From Bacteroidota bacterium (GTDB lineage: Bacteria > Bacteroidota > Rhodothermia > Rhodothermales > Rubricoccaceae), in NCBI GenBank assembly GCA_022564455.1, contig JADFLK010000121.1, positions 1-6,791 of the forward strand: a stretch of DNA of 6,791 nucleotides, given 5' to 3'. A program made the position numbers and the translations under genes. Every line of letters starts with the position of its first letter. Within the stretch, counting starts at the first letter, position 1. The notes beneath the pieces were generated by a model that saw only the letters and a list, made by a program, of their open reading frames with translations, ran no database searches and had not been told where the DNA came from. Positions 5,887 through 6,791 of this stretch are shown one piece after another.

Positions 5887-6791
5887 ATGTACCGCAAAAT
5901 CCTTCTTGCACTTTCTCTGGCAGCGCTTTGCGCCCCATCGGTATTCTCACAGTCCGTTATCGCCTGTGTGGGTGGGATGGCTGGGAGCTTCCCGTGCAAC
6001 GAGATCAACCTCGCAGCCAATCTCCCGCTCTCTACGTTCGGCTCTAGCCGCGGAGCCGATATATGGGGATGGACGGACCCGCAGGATGGGAGTGAGTATG
6101 CCCTTGCCGCTTACCAGGAGGGTGTAGCCTTTGTAGACATCACGATTCCGGAATCACCGGAGTATCTCGGCTTCCTTCCCACTGCGACTAGCGCCGAGGT
6201 GTGGCGAGATGTCAAGACGTATCAGAATTATGCGTTCATCGTAGCGGACGGTGCAGGCAGCCACGGCATGCAAGTCTTCGATCTCACCAGGCTACGCAAT
6301 GTGACGAGCCCGCCTGAGACGTTCACGGCTGATGCTGTTTATACAGGTGTTGGAAGCGCACACAACGTCGTTATTAACGAGGACAGCGGATTTGCCTACA
6401 TCGTGGGAAGCGACTGCAGCGGCGGGCTCCACATGGTTAACATTCAAAATCCAACGAGCCCAGTGTTCGCCGGATGCTTCGGCGGAGACGGCTCCACGCA
6501 CGACGCCCAATGCGTCACCTATATCGGCCCTGATACCGACTACGTTGGGCGCGAAATCTGTGTCGGCGCGCAAGGCACGTTCGATTCCTCGAGCCACATT
6601 GTCGTAGTCGATGTCACGGACAAGTCCAATCCTGCAATGGTTGGCATAGGAACGTACACGAATGCGACCTACGCGCACCAGGGGTGGTTCACGGAAGACC
6701 AGCGCTACTTCTTGCTGGGCGACGAGATTGACGACGGCGCGTCGGTGACTACCCGCCCCATGGTCTTCAACATGAGCGACCTGGTTAACCC
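5887..6791 (+). CDS. Choice-of-anchor B family secreted beta-propeller, copy 3 (3' end outside window)
   Basis: From the ATG at 5887 the frame runs open to the edge, giving 301 residues and no stop; the missing part should hold the last propeller repeats and, by analogy, a sorting domain. The signal peptide is residues 1-21 (cleavage near VFS|QS), then the CVGGMAGSFPC cysteine pair (Cys27, Cys37), DIWGWTDPQDGSEYAL (58-73) and the histidine motifs His126 (SHGMQVFD), His159 (AHNVVIN), His205 (THDAQC) and His264 (AHQGW). It is the most divergent of the three. It lacks about five residues before the AHN motif, reads SDCSGG where the others read SDDCAGG, and has a longer loop (AQGTFDSSSH) before the IVVVDV strand. 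Such loop changes could alter ligand binding while keeping the core. It starts 13 nt after copy 2. Confidence 0.87.
   Translation, partial: MYRKILLALSLAALCAPSVFSQSVIACVGGMAGSFPCNEINLAANLPLSTFGSSRGADIWGWTDPQDGSEYALAAYQEGVAFVDITIPESPEYLGFLPTATSAEVWRDVKTYQNYAFIVADGAGSHGMQVFDLTRLRNVTSPPETFTADAVYTGVGSAHNVVINEDSGFAYIVGSDCSGGLHMVNIQNPTSPVFAGCFGGDGSTHDAQCVTYIGPDTDYVGREICVGAQGTFDSSSHIVVVDVTDKSNPAMVGIGTYTNATYAHQGWFTEDQRYFLLGDEIDDGASVTTRPMVFNMSDLVN

Noticed and set aside
5064..6020. 318-codon open frame on the minus strand opposite propeller copies 2 and 3
   Set aside because: It spans two conserved + strand genes and their gap, and the translation is low-complexity Arg/Val/Glu-rich with no motif; it is a shadow of the opposite strand.
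1..6791. tRNA, rRNA, CRISPR array, riboswitch or transposase gene
   Set aside because: I looked on both strands and saw no cloverleaf-like sequence, regularly spaced short repeats or transposase motifs; the gaps are too short for most structured RNAs.

Overview
The window reads as chromosomal DNA of a fairly GC-rich member of the Bacteroidota/Rhodothermota group, most likely Rhodothermia-like. Three things support this. Families largely confined to that group occur together (a DUF4837 lipoprotein, a DUF4296-type small lipoprotein, and choice-of-anchor B propellers with type IX secretion sorting tails). The genes lack clear Shine-Dalgarno sites. All confident genes run on the + strand with short gaps. 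The taxonomic placement is inference from gene content, not from a marker gene.

Layout: (1) Positions 1-330 hold no confident gene. They contain a 163-bp MITE-like element (122-284) with 17-bp terminal inverted repeats and YTAR-type flanks, plus a possible gene edge at the extreme left. (2) Positions 331-2731 carry four co-directional small genes: a DUF4837 lipoprotein, a free-standing AtuA-like ferredoxin-fold protein, a DUF4296-like lipoprotein and a short asparaginase-fold protein. The gaps are 29, 16 and 91 nt, so the first three at least could share a transcript. (3) Positions 2732-2838 are a short regulatory gap with a hairpin over the asparaginase stop codon and an A+T-rich leader. (4) From 2839 to the right edge there is a tandem array of at least three paralogous secreted beta-propeller proteins of the choice-of-anchor B family, separated by only 14 and 13 nt. 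The third is cut by the window edge.

The propeller genes look like one transcription unit producing a set of exported proteins. Each has an N-terminal signal peptide, an early cysteine pair, a propeller with one histidine motif per repeat, and (in the two complete copies) a type A C-terminal sorting domain for export or surface attachment by the type IX system. The biological role of this family is not established. The most interesting points are the local amplification with loop differences between copies, the shared histidine set, an asparaginase-fold protein whose usual nucleophile position reads Ala, and weak signs that the DUF4296/asparaginase segment is bracketed by short transposon-like ends.
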